Source: Quercus robur
Taxonomy: Eukaryota; Streptophyta; Magnoliopsida; Fagales; Fagaceae
Assembly: GCF_932294415.1 (NCBI RefSeq)
Contig: NC_065544.1
Span: 26,015,351 to 26,079,350 of the forward strand
Length of the DNA: 64,000 nucleotides
Direction of reading: 5' to 3'
Part shown: one piece after another, positions 36,941 to 49,081 of the stretch
Position numbering within the stretch: position 1 is the stretch's first letter
Layout: each line of letters begins with the position of its first letter
Position numbers and translations under genes: made by a program
The notes under the pieces: model-generated
What the model was told of the DNA's origin: nothing
Databases searched by the model: none
Seen by the model: the letters and a program-made list of their open reading frames with translations, nothing else

Positions 36941-37360
36941 ATTTTCATATATTATTATTTTTGAAAATCTAATGAACAATGCTACCTCTCATTTAATGTC
37001 TTTATTATGTAAATCATCAGTTACTAAATATACAATAATAGTAAAAAGCATTGCAAATGAGATCACTAAAAAAAAAAAAATTAATTAGCCACTATCATTA
37101 TGGAGTAGTAGTCTATAATTTTACGCATCTAAAGAAATGAAATATATAAAGTTTTCTTAAAGGTATGCATAAAAATTCACATTATATATATGTGTGTGTG
37201 TGTGTGTGTAAAGGTAAAAAAAAAGAATATTTAAGGTTTATATTAACTTAAAAACCAATGAAAAACCAATGGTTAATAACTAAAATTATAGTATTAATAA
37301 AATATTTAATGAGATCATCCTAAAAAAATTATCACGCATAACGTGTGGGTATGCAACTAG

Positions 37361-38787
37361 TTTCTTGAATTTGTGTGATTAGATCCTCAGCTTTCACATT
37401 AATACGCTTCAAGTCAGGGATTGGAGCCAAATCAAGGGGTGTGCGTGGGTTGTAGCCACAAGTAATAACAAAGGGACTGAAGACAGTGCTACGATTAACA
37501 GAATGGTTGTAAGCAAATTTTGCCTAGTACAAGCGTTGATCCCATGATATAAGATGATCACTCACCAAGTTTCGAAGTAAATTGCCCAAGGAACGGTTTA
37601 CCACTTCTGTTTGACCATCGATTTAAGGATGATAGGCACTACTAAAATTAAGTGTGGTGTTGGCCAAACGCCATAAGCAACGCCAGAAGTGACTAAGAAA
37701 ATGCACATCATGGTCTGAAACAATTGATTGTGGCAAGCCATGGAGGCGATAGACCTTTCTAAAGTAAAGTTGAGCGACATTAACTGCATCTAAGGTCTTC
37801 TTACAAGCAATAAAGTGGGCCATTTTGGAAAACCGGTCCACAACAACAAAAATTGAATCGTTACCTCGTTGTGTATGCGGTAATCCCAAGATAAAATCCA
37901 TACTGACATGAAATCCATGGCTGGTCTGGTATGGGAAGAGGCATATATAGGCCAACATTGGTTGTAGTGCCCTTGGAAACTTGACAAATACGACACCTCT
38001 CAACAAACTTGGTAATCTCCTTTCGCATGGTTGGCCAAAAGTAAGAGTTTGTCACAAGCTTCATGGTTTTATCACGTCCCATATGGCCTTCATTATGCAA
38101 CTCTTGAATAACCCTTAAGCGTAGGCTACTATCAGGAATGCATAGTTGATTCCCTTTAAAAAGGAAACCATTGTGTATAAGGAGGTCGAACCGCTTTCTT
38201 GTTGCCACATCATTCAGTATAGGGCCAAAGTATGGGTCACTAGAAAGCAACTCATGAAATAAATCAAACCCCAGCACTTTGGTTTGCATTGTGATGAGCA
38301 AAGAGGCCCATCGACTAAGAGCATCTGCCACTCTATTCAATGCTCCGGATTTATGCTTGATGACAAAAGAAAATTGTTGAATATAAGCAGCCCAAATTGC
38401 ATTCCGAGATGAGAGCTTGTCTTGGCTATTGATATGCTTTAAAGCATCATGATCAGAATAGAGGACAAACTCATAATAGGCCAAATAAGAACTCTAATGC
38501 TTTAAAGTGCAAATTATTGCATAGAATTCCAAATTATAAGTGCTGTAATTCAATTTTGACCCACTCAACTTCTCACTAAAGTAGGCCACTGGTTTGGCAT
38601 TTTAACTAAGAACAGCTCCAATTCCAACCTTGGATGCATCACAATGTAACTTAAATGGTTGAGAGAAATCAGGAAGAGCTAGAATAGGCACTGTAGTAAG
38701 CTTTTCCTTGATCTGATGAAACGCCTTTGTGGCTTCAGTTGTCCACAAAAACTTACTAGCCTTCATGCAATCTAAAATTGGTGCCAT
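37361..38787 (-). pseudogene. Gypsy RNase H and integrase region (broken)
   Basis: From 38787 the frame reads the start of RNase H ([15 protein letters not shown]). From 38484 it continues through the end of RNase H (YSDHDALKHI, HKSGALNRVADALSR), then the integrase zinc-binding region (HNEGHMGRDKT... with ERCRICQ) to about 37900. A frameshift near 37900 moves the catalytic core to another frame ([20 protein letters not shown]..., [17 protein letters not shown]), which stops at 37623. The C-terminal part continues to the Helitron at 37361. One stop separates the two RNase H frames near 38600. Confidence 0.85.
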
Positions 38788-38811
38788 GATGGTACTAAAG
38801 TCAGGGATAAA

Positions 38812-40233
38812 TCATCGGTAGAATGACACCAACACATGGAAATTGCGGACCTCATGGACTGTGGTTGGTATTGGCCATTGTTTAATAGCAGTAAAATTTG
38901 ATTCATCAACTGATAATCCATCCTTAGACACCACATAACCAAGAAATAAAACACTATCTGTCATAAAAGAACATTTGGCTATGGCAGTATAAAATTTCTC
39001 CCTACTTAGAACTATGAGTACCTCTTGAAGATGTTGGAGATGTAAATCAATATTGGCACTATATATCAGGATATCATTAAAATAAACTACAACAAACTTG
39101 CCGATGAAGGGGCAAAAAATCTGGTTCATAACACGCATGAAGGTGCTAGGAGCATTAGAAAGTCCGAATGGCATTACTAGCCACTCATATAACCCTTCAC
39201 ATGTCTTGAATGCTATCTTCCACTCATCACTACGATGTACTCAAATTTGATGGTGCCCACTTTTTAGATCCAACTTAGAAAACACTATAGCACCACTCAA
39301 TTGATGAAGTAAATCATCCAACCAAAGAATAGGGAATCTATACCAGATTGTGATTTTGTTGATGACACGACTGTCTACGCGCATTCGCCATGATCCATCC
39401 TTTTTGGGTGTGAGTAAGGCTGGCACGGCACAGGGACTAAGACTCTCTCTAATGTGCCCTTTTAACAACAAACCCTCTACTTGTCTTCCAAGTTCTTCAT
39501 GCTCTTTTGGGCTCATGCGGTAGTGTGGGCGATTAGGTAGATTAGAACTTGGTACAAGATCAATTTGGTGTTGTATATCTTGGAGTGGTGGTAACCCTTC
39601 AAGTAGATCATTAGGAAATACATTTGCAAATTCATCTAATAAAGATTTCACAGCCCCTGGTACTACACTACCCTTTGAGCTCTCCTTTCCCAACAATACA
39701 AACACCAACCCTGAATCAAACATCTCTTCAACAAATGCCTTTTTAGCTAAGAGATTCTTACCCCCTCTTGAAGTTGGCTTAGGTTCAATCTCCTTACAAG
39801 GCAACAACACAATTTTTGTGCTACCAAACATGAAACGGTATGTATTCTTCCTACCATCATGTTGAACCTCTCTATCATATTGCCATGGTCTACCAAGGAG
39901 AAGATGACATGCATCCATAACAACCACATCACACCATGCATTATCCTTATATTTCAACCCAATAGAAAAAGAAACCAAGCAATGTTTAGATACAGTTACC
40001 TCATTGCCCTTTTTGAGCCAAGATAGTTTGTAAGGGTTAGGGTGCTTCTTTATTGCTAATCCCAATTTTTGAATAGCCTCTTCCAATACCACATTCTCAT
40101 AGCTTCCAGAATCAATAATAAGTCTACATACCTTGCCCCCCATAGTACATGTAGTTTGAAAGATATTGCTTCGGAGCCAATCCTCACCTTCAGATTTACG
40201 AGGTGTGAAACATGCCCTTCTTGTTACTAACAA
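38812..40233 (-). pseudogene. Gypsy protease and reverse transcriptase region (broken)
   Basis: The frame from 40233 carries a retropepsin-like segment (CRLIIDSGSYENVV; the family's D-S/T-G-A/S core is present), then the palm region of the reverse transcriptase (HIRESLSPCAVP, KKDGSWRMRVDSR, FSKLDLKSGHHQI) and stops with TGA at 39241, likely a decayed CGA. It continues as [13 protein letters not shown] from 39174. The catalytic Y-x-D-D is changed to Y-F-N-D near 39076, so activity would be lost even without the stop. Confidence 0.88.
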
Positions 40234-40740
40234 AGGGCCATCATCCCCTTACACATACTCCTCTTCCTCTTTAGCATCATAAACAACTTCTTACTCAAAG
40301 GTATTTAAATGATCATCAGCACATTCTTCATTCTCAATAAATAAACCCTTACCATACCAGCCACCCTTCTTGTAATTAGCCATTCTATGCCCTGCCTCAC
40401 CACACTTGAAACATCAAGGGCTAGAACTACTAGCTGTAGTGCGGTTGGGTTGTCAATTAGCTAGATTAACTAGGCCTTTTTCTTGTGTAGATTGTGTAGT
40501 TGTACCACAAGGAGGAGCTACTGGTGATAGTCGGCTGCCACTACTATTTGAAACCATATTAGTCCTCCTATTCATCGTCTTCTCTAAATGCAAAGCTCTC
40601 TAATGGGCTTTGGATATAGAAATTGGGTCAAATAAATTCAAAGTATCTTGAAATTGTTGCCTTATGCCCCTAATATAACGTGAAACTAATTGATCTTTCG
40701 AATCTGCAAGGTCAACTCTAGCTATAAGTTGATAAAACTC

Positions 40741-41188
40741 TCAAGTATACACATCTATAGATTGTGTATCTTGCCTAAGATTGTGTAGTTGTTGATATAA
40801 TGTACGCATATAATTATGGGGCAAGAATGTAGCACACGTATATTTCAAAATTTTTTCCCAAGTATTGATTTTAGATTTACCTTGGCGAATATGACATTGC
40901 TTTAATTGCTGCCACCATGCAGCAACACGTCCTCTGAATTTGGTCGCCACCAAAGAAACTCTTTTGTCTTGCGGCACCTCCTTAAACTCCAAAATTTCTT
41001 CAACCGCAGCAATCCAATCTAGGATTAGGTTGTAAACAACCTTTGAACTTTGGAATATCTAATTTGAACCCAAATTCCCATATGTTTGAATTGTATGAAA
41101 CCAAGGGTTTCTCCCTCCTCCTTCTATGTCCAGCAAACAGATTTTCCATCTCATCCTCAACATTATAGTTTACCTCATTTTCCTCCAC
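40741..41188 (-). pseudogene. Gypsy gag region (broken)
   Basis: Two frames, from 41188 (FGFKLDIPKFKG) and from 40992 (VATKFRGRVAAWWQQLK, then FLPHNYMRTLYQQLHNLRQ), form a retrotransposon gag domain interrupted by a frameshift near 41000. Downstream (40700-40250) a zinc-knuckle-like stretch is expected; it is decayed. Confidence 0.75.
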
Positions 41189-41400
41189 TAAATGTAGAGT
41201 TGGACTATGGTTTCGAGGCTGGTTAACAACGGCTAAGGCAGCAAGCTACTTTGTCAGTGCCTCAAACTGCTCTTCCATCCGCTGAAAGTGTGCCTCTAGT
41301 TGCGTATTGCGTGCAATCTCATCGCATTCATGCTCACCATCTATAGCAATGTGCCTTCCCCCACGTGATCCTCTCCGTGCCATGGTAGGAACCTAACCGT

Positions 41401-41412
41401 GCTTTGATACCA
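41401..41412 (-). other. Gypsy primer binding site
   Basis: Minus-strand TGGTATCAAAGC, one base off the common initiator-tRNA-Met type TGGTATCAGAGC, two bases inside the LTR end. It fixes the element's orientation and LTR boundary. Confidence 0.75.
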
Positions 41413-41414
41413 AT

Positions 41415-41817
41415 TGATGCAGCGTAGGCGTGTAGAAGCAGAATCTATAACATACAATTACTACAACTTTTCCACGAAACCTAAGTTTTACATGAACACT
41501 AGGCTCATAGGCAAAATAATAGAGAAAACCTCTCTAGCAAACTTTTATTAAAAAAACACACATAACATAAATAACCTCTCTATAAAGAGTATTTATAGGA
41601 ATAGAATTTCCCCTACTCCTTTTAGGAAAAGAAATAATAAATCTACTTCTACTTGAGAAATGAAAAACAATTTAATTAGGAAAAGAAAAATAATTAAAAT
41701 CCCAATTCAACTAGGAAAAGGATTTTAATTCAAAGTAATAGAGTAAATAAATCTTAATTCAAATAGGAAAAGGAAAACAAAAAAAACTCTTTGTTCTTCA
41801 TAATGTTATTTGCATCA
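41415..41817 (-). repeat. Gypsy 5' LTR, 403 bp
   Basis: On the plus strand it begins TGATGC and ends GCATCA, giving TG...CA ends with a 6-bp inverted terminus. The PBS follows at once on the inner side. The partner LTR is absent, so its age cannot be estimated from LTR divergence. Confidence 0.8.
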
Positions 41818-42029
41818 AGCAGCCAACTTTATTACAAACGAAGGCCTTCGTTTTTAGCTTATGATGATGATCTTTACGAAGCCATCACACTCTTCCTTCA
41901 AAGTGCATAATTTTTTATCCAGACTCCTTTACATATCCATTTGTGGTTAAGGCATGTGCCCAATTGCCTGAACTGTGGTCTGGTGGGACTGGGATAGTCC
42001 ATTCCCATGTGATGAAATATGGATTGGAG
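41818..42029. other. Unassigned spacer between gypsy LTR and block C
   Basis: About 210 bp without recognisable repeat or gene; it does not match the flank of block B. Confidence 0.4.
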
Positions 42030-42289
42030 TTAACAAATCTGTCATTGGCTACCAAAGGAAAATCATCCCAATTACAAAGTTACAAAGAGTTTACAAACGT
42101 TTCAATTGTATTAAGATAATGAAAAATGTCAACCCTTTCAAAACTATTACAACTTGATCAATAGGGTTGGATAGTCCTAATCTCACCATAGAGAGACATA
42201 ATCAATCAATCAATATTAATATTAATATCAATATATATATATATATATATTTATAAGAGCCCTCATGCTGGAGAACATGAGGTTCTGTC

Positions 42290-42770
42290 AACTGGCACCC
42301 TTCTTTGATAACTAATCCAATTTTTTTTTTTCAACTTCCACCTCATCTTTTAACACTACTCCTCTGGCTCCTCTTTCTCTTTCTCAACTCTTATCCATCA
42401 ATTCAATCGGCTATCCAGAATTTCAGACCCTTCAATTGCCCGTCCCTTGCAATTTCCATCTCTTTTCTTCTTTACAAAACTATGTCTTGGTATACTCCCG
42501 ACCTATACTAAATCACTAATATAAATGCTCATAATTTTCGAAGTGACTCTTTATCAGTTACAAATGCTCTCAGAAATCCACCGGAAAATACATCACATTT
42601 GCGAGCATGGAAGTCTGAGCATGACAAGCGTTAACTAGGCTGCACTGTTTCTGGATATTTCTTCCATTTGGTTCAGGGATGTGCCCGATTGTATTGCTAA
42701 TATTGCTGAAGCTGAGTCTAATGCCCATCTCTTTTCTTCAATGCAATGAATAGTTGTCTTCTTCTCAATT
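42290..42770 (+). other. Unidentified gene-like fragment in block C
   Basis: Counterpart of 27890-28440. Here the putative start reads ATG-TCT-TGG-TAT-ACT-CCC (42481) where block B has a TAG at the third codon. Other frames are likewise broken. Not recognised. Confidence 0.35.
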
Positions 42771-42964
42771 TTGTTTTTCAAAAGGACTAAATCACAGTTA
42801 CAGTATGCCCTCTTACCATAACTTCTCTTTAACTTTTAAGTTTCTCCTTTTATGTTGAATTTTTTTTCCTTTCTAAAATCTTTAGTTTGCCAATGCCATT
42901 GCTAAATTTGCATGATTAATCACAAGTACGCTATACTGGTAATTCTAAAACGTTTCTTTAGTAA

Positions 42965-43400
42965 TCAGGGTTTTATAACTTAGTAGGTTGGTGTTACTTG
43001 TGTTGGTGTAGTGGAGAAACTGAGTCACTTATTGCTTCATTGTGATGTTAGTTATGCCTTGTGGTGTGAAGTCTTCCCTATGTCTGGAGTCCAGTGGATA
43101 ATGCCTATGACACTTTCGAAAGCACTCCTCGATAGTTTGGAATTCAGTGACATCTTGTTTGATGTGTTTAGTATGGAAGGAGTGCAAGTCTTGTATGTTT
43201 CAAAACATTGAGAGGTTCCATGATTAGATGAAATTGTCACTGCTTCACACCTTGTTTGAATGGTCTTAGGCTTGGGGTTTTCACTCATTGTACCTCTGTT
43301 TTTGAGTTTCACAACTCTCTTAGCTTTTCTTTGTAATTTTTTGAATTCTGTGTTCATCATTGTAAATATGAAGTGTTTTTATTTACATTAAATCTATTCC
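42965..43400 (+). mobile_element. LINE 3'-end fragment in block C
   Basis: The same zf-RVT tail as at 28640, with a deletion near 43115. Dead fragment, duplicated along with block C. Confidence 0.6.
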
Positions 43401-44210
43401 ACTAACTCAAAATATATATAAAAAAAAAGGTTTGGACCATTGTTTTTGAAAACTCATCTTAAAAATCATGTCCCAAAAACACTGCAGATGAGTTTTTGGA
43501 GGACACCCATTTTGTGTTTCAGTATCAATGTTTTCTTTTCCAAATAAGGCTGTGGCAAACTTGTAATAAAAAATCCAAAACGGAAACATATTGCCAAATA
43601 AGTTTTTAGGGGGAAAACTCTATAAAAAGAAAATTTCTAGAATAAATTCTCAAAGCACAGTTTTTCAGCAATTTTTAGAACATTTTCTAAGAATTACCAA
43701 ATAGCACATTTGGCAAATAAATAAATAAGCTTTTCAGCATAAAACTAATCCAAAATCACAAAAAGAAAGCCCAAATATTTTCCTATATAAGTAGCCCTCC
43801 TTAATACCAAGAATGCCACTAAGAAAACCAATTTTGAACTTTAAGACTAGCTTTTTGTCTAGACATCTCACATAAATGACCCAAAACGTCCTAAACTGCC
43901 ACATTATTCAAAGAGTAGTACAAATTAAAAGAACTAGATTGTTCTCAAAAGAAAGGATGAAAAAAAGGACTAGATTGAGAAGCTTTAAAGGGCTTCCAAG
44001 TTCCAAGTTCCTTCTTGCTATAACATTGGCTCAATATGCTATTACAACATGACTCCATTGGTAAGATTTATATGAAGAAAAAAGAAAAAAGAAATCAAGC
44101 ATATGTTTTTTGCTTCACATCATTTAAGATAAATATTTCCAGTCTTCCTCCTTCATGCTGATGCACAGATTTCAAGTATAGAGAAAAAAGTTGGAATGTC
44201 TTCCAATGAT

Positions 44211-47200
44211 TTACTGGTTTATGTGCAGCCAGAGTTCGTACATGAACATATGAAAAGCATCGAATTTGACTGGAGATGTACACCAGGAAAAATGGGATTG
44301 GACCTGATTCACAAAGAAGAAGAATTTTAAAAGACAAGTCAGTTTGTAATTCTAGGTCTGTATCATTTCAAGGAGAATATATCATTTCTCACATTTCTGA
44401 GAAGCATTTTCCAGATTTAGCTTTCTCAAGCTATGAATACTAGAACCCCACATTACTTTAAGTTCGGACAGTTTTGCATGTTGTACTAGTGTAATTGATC
44501 TAGTAACCTTTTTCTTTTTGAGCACAAATCAAACAAACTAGTAAACTCAGCTTTATGTTACCAAGTTGAGTGAAAAAGGAAAATTAAAGATCATTTTAGC
44601 TAATATGCATTCTAGAAATCAGTGTTTGAAACACCAATTGTCTTTAGAGAATTAAGAAAAAGATAATATCATAATGCATGACAAGACATTCATATCAATT
44701 GTCTTTTCATTTATAGGCTTTTTTATGCCAACATCAAAATTTAATAGTTTTATAGAGCAACACAACATGCTGGGAAAAAAATTGTTAAGAAAAAATGTAA
44801 AATGAAGCACATAGTTAAATATAAACAAGATCAGATAAAGACATCAGAACATAATTACCTCGTGTAAGTTGCTAAACAATTTGACTAATGTTTTTTCATC
44901 TTCTATGTCTTTAACATTGTCCTGCAGCTGCGGGATTATATCGTCCACAGGAACATATTTCTCGGAGGCTATTACAGAAAATTTTGTCCAATCAAGAGTA
45001 TTATTGAATGGCAAATCAGGGTTTCTGAACGAGACAACTGCAAGTAACACACAAACTGCTTAGAAAAGCAAATAGAGGAGATCATATTGGAAAAATAAAA
45101 GTAAATCTGGTGTCAGCAGAAAGATAAAAAAAGGAAAAAAGAAATGACCTTCAAAAGAAAGAAGATCAAAAGCATAATACATGCCATAAGCTTATTCTAC
45201 AATCACTTCATAAGCATAATGTGAATATAAAACTACAGCTTATGTAATGAGCTAAATTTCCCCAGTTTGGTAGATGACATGCATAACAACAAAAAGACTA
45301 TTATCATTTAGAGATTAAAACTTTATTTATCTTTTAAAATTATGCAAGGTTACTTTTTGAAAGTCACAGGTCATGGGTTATTATTTTAATCCGAAACAAA
45401 GGTAGATGCTATAATTCTATAGCTTAATTTTGGGAGGTTGTTCGGCCAAGGGACTGTTTTATACTAAGTTTTACACAAATCAACCATTAAGGATGACACT
45501 TTCGCTTAGTTCTATAGCTTGGTGGGATTGTTAAATTTTGCTTTTAAGTTTCTTTTTTATTGTTAGTTTTACAGATAAATTTACTTCTTTGCTAAAGAAT
45601 TTGTGCATTCTCAAAAAGTGTTTTCAATAGAAGGAAATGATGCAATGCACAAGGACATGTCTAAGATTAATGTAAAAATTTTCACAGAGAGACGGTAAGG
45701 TTAATTTATAGAAAACCATAGCATTTAAAAAAAGAGTCTTGGGGAAGATGATATTACCAGGAATACAGTTCTCAACTATCGCTTCTGTTATACAGGCAGC
45801 ATAATAATAGTATAGGGCCATAGAGCATGAGCAGACGTCTATTTCAAGATCCTCCGAAATTTTTGATTTAACTAATCTTCTCCTGCAATATGAAACACAT
45901 TATTTGCGTGGAAGATTTAAAGATACATAGAAATACAAACTTGTACAACCAAAACTGACTATGCTGGATGATGCATGCAATATTAGCCAAAGAAATAAAG
46001 TAAATGCCAAAACAATGCCCTTAAAAGAGTTAAAGACCAAGCAACAATGCCCTTAATGTACCATGAGAAATTGGCAAAACAAATGCAACAAAAGGATTTT
46101 ATTCTCCAATTAATACAAAGTTTGACAATTTTCCAATAGAGAAAGTAAATTTTTGCTAGGCATAAAAAAGAAAAAGAAAAGTGGGGTAGTTGTCCAAGGG
46201 GGGGAAAAACCCATGTAGCAGATGAAGAACTAAATGAAACAACCATGCTTAGAACATGTGTGCCACTGAAAAAAGAGATTTTTTATTTATTTATTTATTT
46301 ATTTTTTCTTGCGTATACGAGCTATATACCTATATTCTTTAAAATCATATCCAGGAGGTGGGAGAAACATATCCTTGGATCGATCAAATTCGAAAGCATG
46401 CCAAGTTGCACACAGAACTCGAATTGCATTCTTGAGTAATGGAAAATTTCTGGTTGCCAACACACCAATTTTGTGGCAGTTCACAAAAAAGTGATCAGCT
46501 CCTTGGCTTCGATTCCAATAAGGGTGTTCATTGACCAAGCTTTGGACATAATTCTTGACTACAATTGCCATTTTCTTATAGGGTCCCTGCATGCCACAAG
46601 AAAGTCCATTATCAAAACGGTTCTGTTCTTGAATAATACCAAGAATCAGCTTTAACACATGCATATTGTCGAAAGCAAGAGCAAAGTGATGTTATTCTTT
46701 AAAAGAAATATAGACAAATAAATACAAAGATAACAATAAATCTCAAAGATTATAAACTAAATCATTATAGATACCGTGGATTGCATTAGATGGGTGCGAA
46801 TTGGAATAAAGAAGAGCTGAGCCTGCTTAGGATCGGTGGTGAGGAAGGTGCTCATATTGATATTACGGAAGAAGTAGCCCTCGTTTCTATACTCCCATGT
46901 GAGTCTATCAGGATCAGTAGTGGGGAAGGGAAACTTGTAGTACTTGTTGAGAACATCATCTTGGTACACATACACCTTGAATTTGCTTTCCATTTCTTTG
47001 TAAGTCGATGAAAAATCAACCCGGTAGTTTGAATCCTCATCCCATTCAGCTTTCTTGTAATTGTGGCTGCCAGTTGGTGTTGGTGCAGGGTAATGGGGAC
47101 TAACGATGAAGTCTGAGTCTTCATGCTTCGAATCTTCATCCCATTCAGCTTTCTTGTAATTGTGGCTGCCAGTTGGAGTTGGTGGAGGGTAATGGGGACC

Positions 47201-47404
47201 AGAGATGAAGTCCGAGTCTTCATGCTTCGGTAAAGAAACATTGAAAGGTGGATGAATGTCGCTCAACAAAGGGTTGTTGTTGAGGGAGTAGTACTGCACA
47301 GTGTGCACTGCGATGAAAAAGATTGCACCGCACAGAAAAGCTGTGAGTAGTAAATGGTTGCGTGGATTCCAAATGCAAATGCCTTGGATAATCTTCTTGA
47401 CCAT
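44211..47404 (-). CDS. GT47 (exostosin-domain) glycosyltransferase, copy C
   Basis: Five exons: 47404-46775, 46586-46330, 45882-45758, 45037-44859, 44303-44211, all GT-AG, total 1284 nt (427 codons plus stop), unbroken. Domain order is as in copy B: signal anchor at about 17-36, two 33-residue stem repeats (both beginning KHEDSDF), KFKVYVYQDD, GYFFRNINMST, PYWNRSQGADHFFVNC, VCSCSMALYYYY in place of CICPxGS, LPFNNTLDWTKFSV, VKFDAFHMFMYELW. Exon 4 is one codon longer than in B (DEKTLVK for DETLVK). Both reading frames surviving after duplication hints that B and C are either young or still under selection. Function beyond the family level is not inferable. Confidence 0.86.
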
Positions 47405-47549
47405 GGTTGGGTTTTTCTTTCTTTCTTACTTTCTCTTGGAAATATGGATTTTCTCTAGAGCGGGAGAAGGAAAACAAAGTTGGTTTCTTGGAAAAGAAGT
47501 GAGGAAGGTAGGTAAGTTAGTTAGTAGGAGCTGTAGAAGTTAATTGGTC

Positions 47550-47559
47550 TTATATATAG
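47550..47559 (-). promoter_or_regulatory. TATA box of GT47 copy C
   Basis: Minus-strand 'ctatatataa' about 147 bp upstream of the start codon; conserved in copies A and B. Confidence 0.5.
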
Positions 47560-47779
47560 AGAGAGATTTAGAGAGGGAAAATCAATGTTAGTGTTCTACT
47601 GTTAAAATCTGTTACACGCAGTGTGGCTCTACTGCATAACAGTAAAAATTAATTAGTGTCATTCGTTTTTTTTTTTTTTTTTTGGATAGGATTGCAAGGT
47701 ACAAGCCTCAACTCAATTTCATCAAGAGACTTGAGCTTCACACAAAAAAAGAAAAAAAATTAATTAATTTTTTTTTTTT

Positions 47780-48100
47780 GGTTTATAAAATTTCTCTACT
47801 TGATATTAGATCAGAATACTGAGATGTAAAAGCTATTTTAGATGTTAAGTGTTTAGAAGTCCACTTCTAATAAGATTGGGCTAGGTTTTGTAGAAGGTGC
47901 ATCTTCCTCTCATATGTCTTCTGTTAAGACTACTAGACCCCGTGTTGTGCAGGGTTTTGTCCCTCAAAGTGGAAAATTGACCTCTAATTTAGAAAAATCT
48001 GAAAATAGTAAAGGAAAAAGGGTCATGAATAAATCTAAATCTAAGCTTTTTCCACGTCCCATGGGCATCATCTTTATTGTAAGCACCGCCATACAGCCAT
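47780..48100 (+). other. Retroelement-like segment after block C
   Basis: A PBS-like 'ttgatattagatcagaatac' near 47800 is followed by an open frame (47914-48105, reading MSSVKTTRPRVVQGF, then Ser/Lys-rich). The first part is shared with block B (33590-33724). This may be the start of a plus-strand retroelement, but no diagnostic domain is visible. Confidence 0.25.
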
Positions 48101-48344
48101 CTTAACACGAATGAACAAGATGGTAGCTGAGTGCAGCAGTAGAATAGTACTGTGAATGTTTTCAGATTATAACATCAATATTTCACTCGGATGCCGCTCG
48201 GATTGTTGGTTCTATGCCAGAGTTGAGATGCTACTGTTATATTATCCAATAAGAAATTTTAGAATTTCCTTTCTTTTATACATATATTCATTTGACTTTT
48301 CTTATAAAATAATCAAAGTTTAAAATGAAAAAAAAAAAAAAGAA

Positions 48345-48607
48345 GGCTAAAATACCTTTTTGATCTTTACATTTTGGGCAATTTTCCACTTTGGTTCCCA
48401 CTTTTTTTGATCTCCTATTTTAGTCCCTAAAAATCGAAAATAATTTTCAATTTAGTCCCTACCTTTCAATTGTGAAATGGCGGTAGGGACTAAATTGAAA
48501 ATGATTTAAAAAAAAATTATTTTTGGGACTAAAATAGAAGCTCAAAAAAAGTGGGGACTAAAGTGAAAAATGACCTAAAATGTAAGGATCAAGAATGTAT
48601 TTTTGCC
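48345..48607. mobile_element. 263-bp foldback MITE
   Basis: Nearly perfect inverted arms: left 'ggctaaaatacctttttgat' with 'ccactttggttcccact', right 'gtggggactaaagtg' and ending 'tgtatttttgcc'. The middle contains 'tttagtccctacc/ggtagggactaaa'. Flanks are A-rich, so the target duplication is uncertain. It belongs to the widespread 'tagtccct' foldback class. Confidence 0.75.
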
Positions 48608-49013
48608 AAAAAAAAAATAATTGACATGCCATGATTGGTGGAGCATAAAGTGGGATAGAGGTTGGTGTCTATTTAGCAAACTTTTATTTTTTTTCATCTT
48701 TGATTTGATGTTAGATGTGGTTTGGTGTTCTATGGCTAAAGTGTGTTCCTTGTTATTGAGTATTCATTTCATTTCTTGTATGAAAAATTCTAGGACTACA
48801 AGTAATTTTACATTCATTTTTACAACTATCTAATATGATTGATGGTGAGTAGTGGAAAAAAAATTATGTGTCCATATGAAATTGACCGGCAATCTAGTGA
48901 TAGTTTGTACATAGGATAATTGTGAAAATGTGTGTGAAATTGGTTGTGGTCTTAGAATAACTCTCTAATTGTGTTTGTCATCTTTGATTCGTTGGTACTT
49001 CTTTTCAAACACC

Positions 49014-49081
<68 letters not shown>

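Larger units (their letters stand above)
33905..37360. mobile_element. Non-autonomous Helitron, 3456 bp, inside the gypsy integrase
   Basis: The 5' end reads TTTATATATTACTAAAAGC, a one-base variant of the usual TC start. The 3' end is ...ATGCAACTAG, i.e. CTAG of the CTRR type, preceded by a short hairpin CACGC-ATAAC-GTGTG at 37334-37348. It lies between A (33904) and T (37361) without target duplication, as Helitrons do. Removing it restores the gypsy integrase frame across the site (reads Q-I-Q-E-I-H-T-A-T-T-K-H-L). No Rep/helicase frame was found; the content is AT-rich, with a solo LTR and microsatellites. Confidence 0.85.
33725..41817 (-). mobile_element. Degenerate Ty3/gypsy retrotransposon, interrupted by a Helitron
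   Basis: Minus-strand element with one recognisable LTR (41415-41817), a PBS, gag, protease, reverse transcriptase, RNase H and integrase regions down to 37361, then, beyond a 3456-bp Helitron, the integrase C-terminal part at 33904-33725. The far LTR is missing: at 33725 the element breaks off within a segment reading K-G-R-F-L-T-G-E-Y-N-K-L-A-A-R-K-I-G and joins block B. Frames are split by stops and frameshifts, so it is inactive. Confidence 0.9.
42030..47929 (-). repeat. Segmental duplication block C
   Basis: The second copy of block B, collinear throughout, differing by point changes and small indels (for example about 30 bp missing in the LINE end near 43115 and a shorter polypyrimidine/retroelement segment near 47660-47780). 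It retains what seems the original continuation beyond 47929 ('ctactagaccccg...'), whereas block B is cut there by the gypsy junction. Confidence 0.88.
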
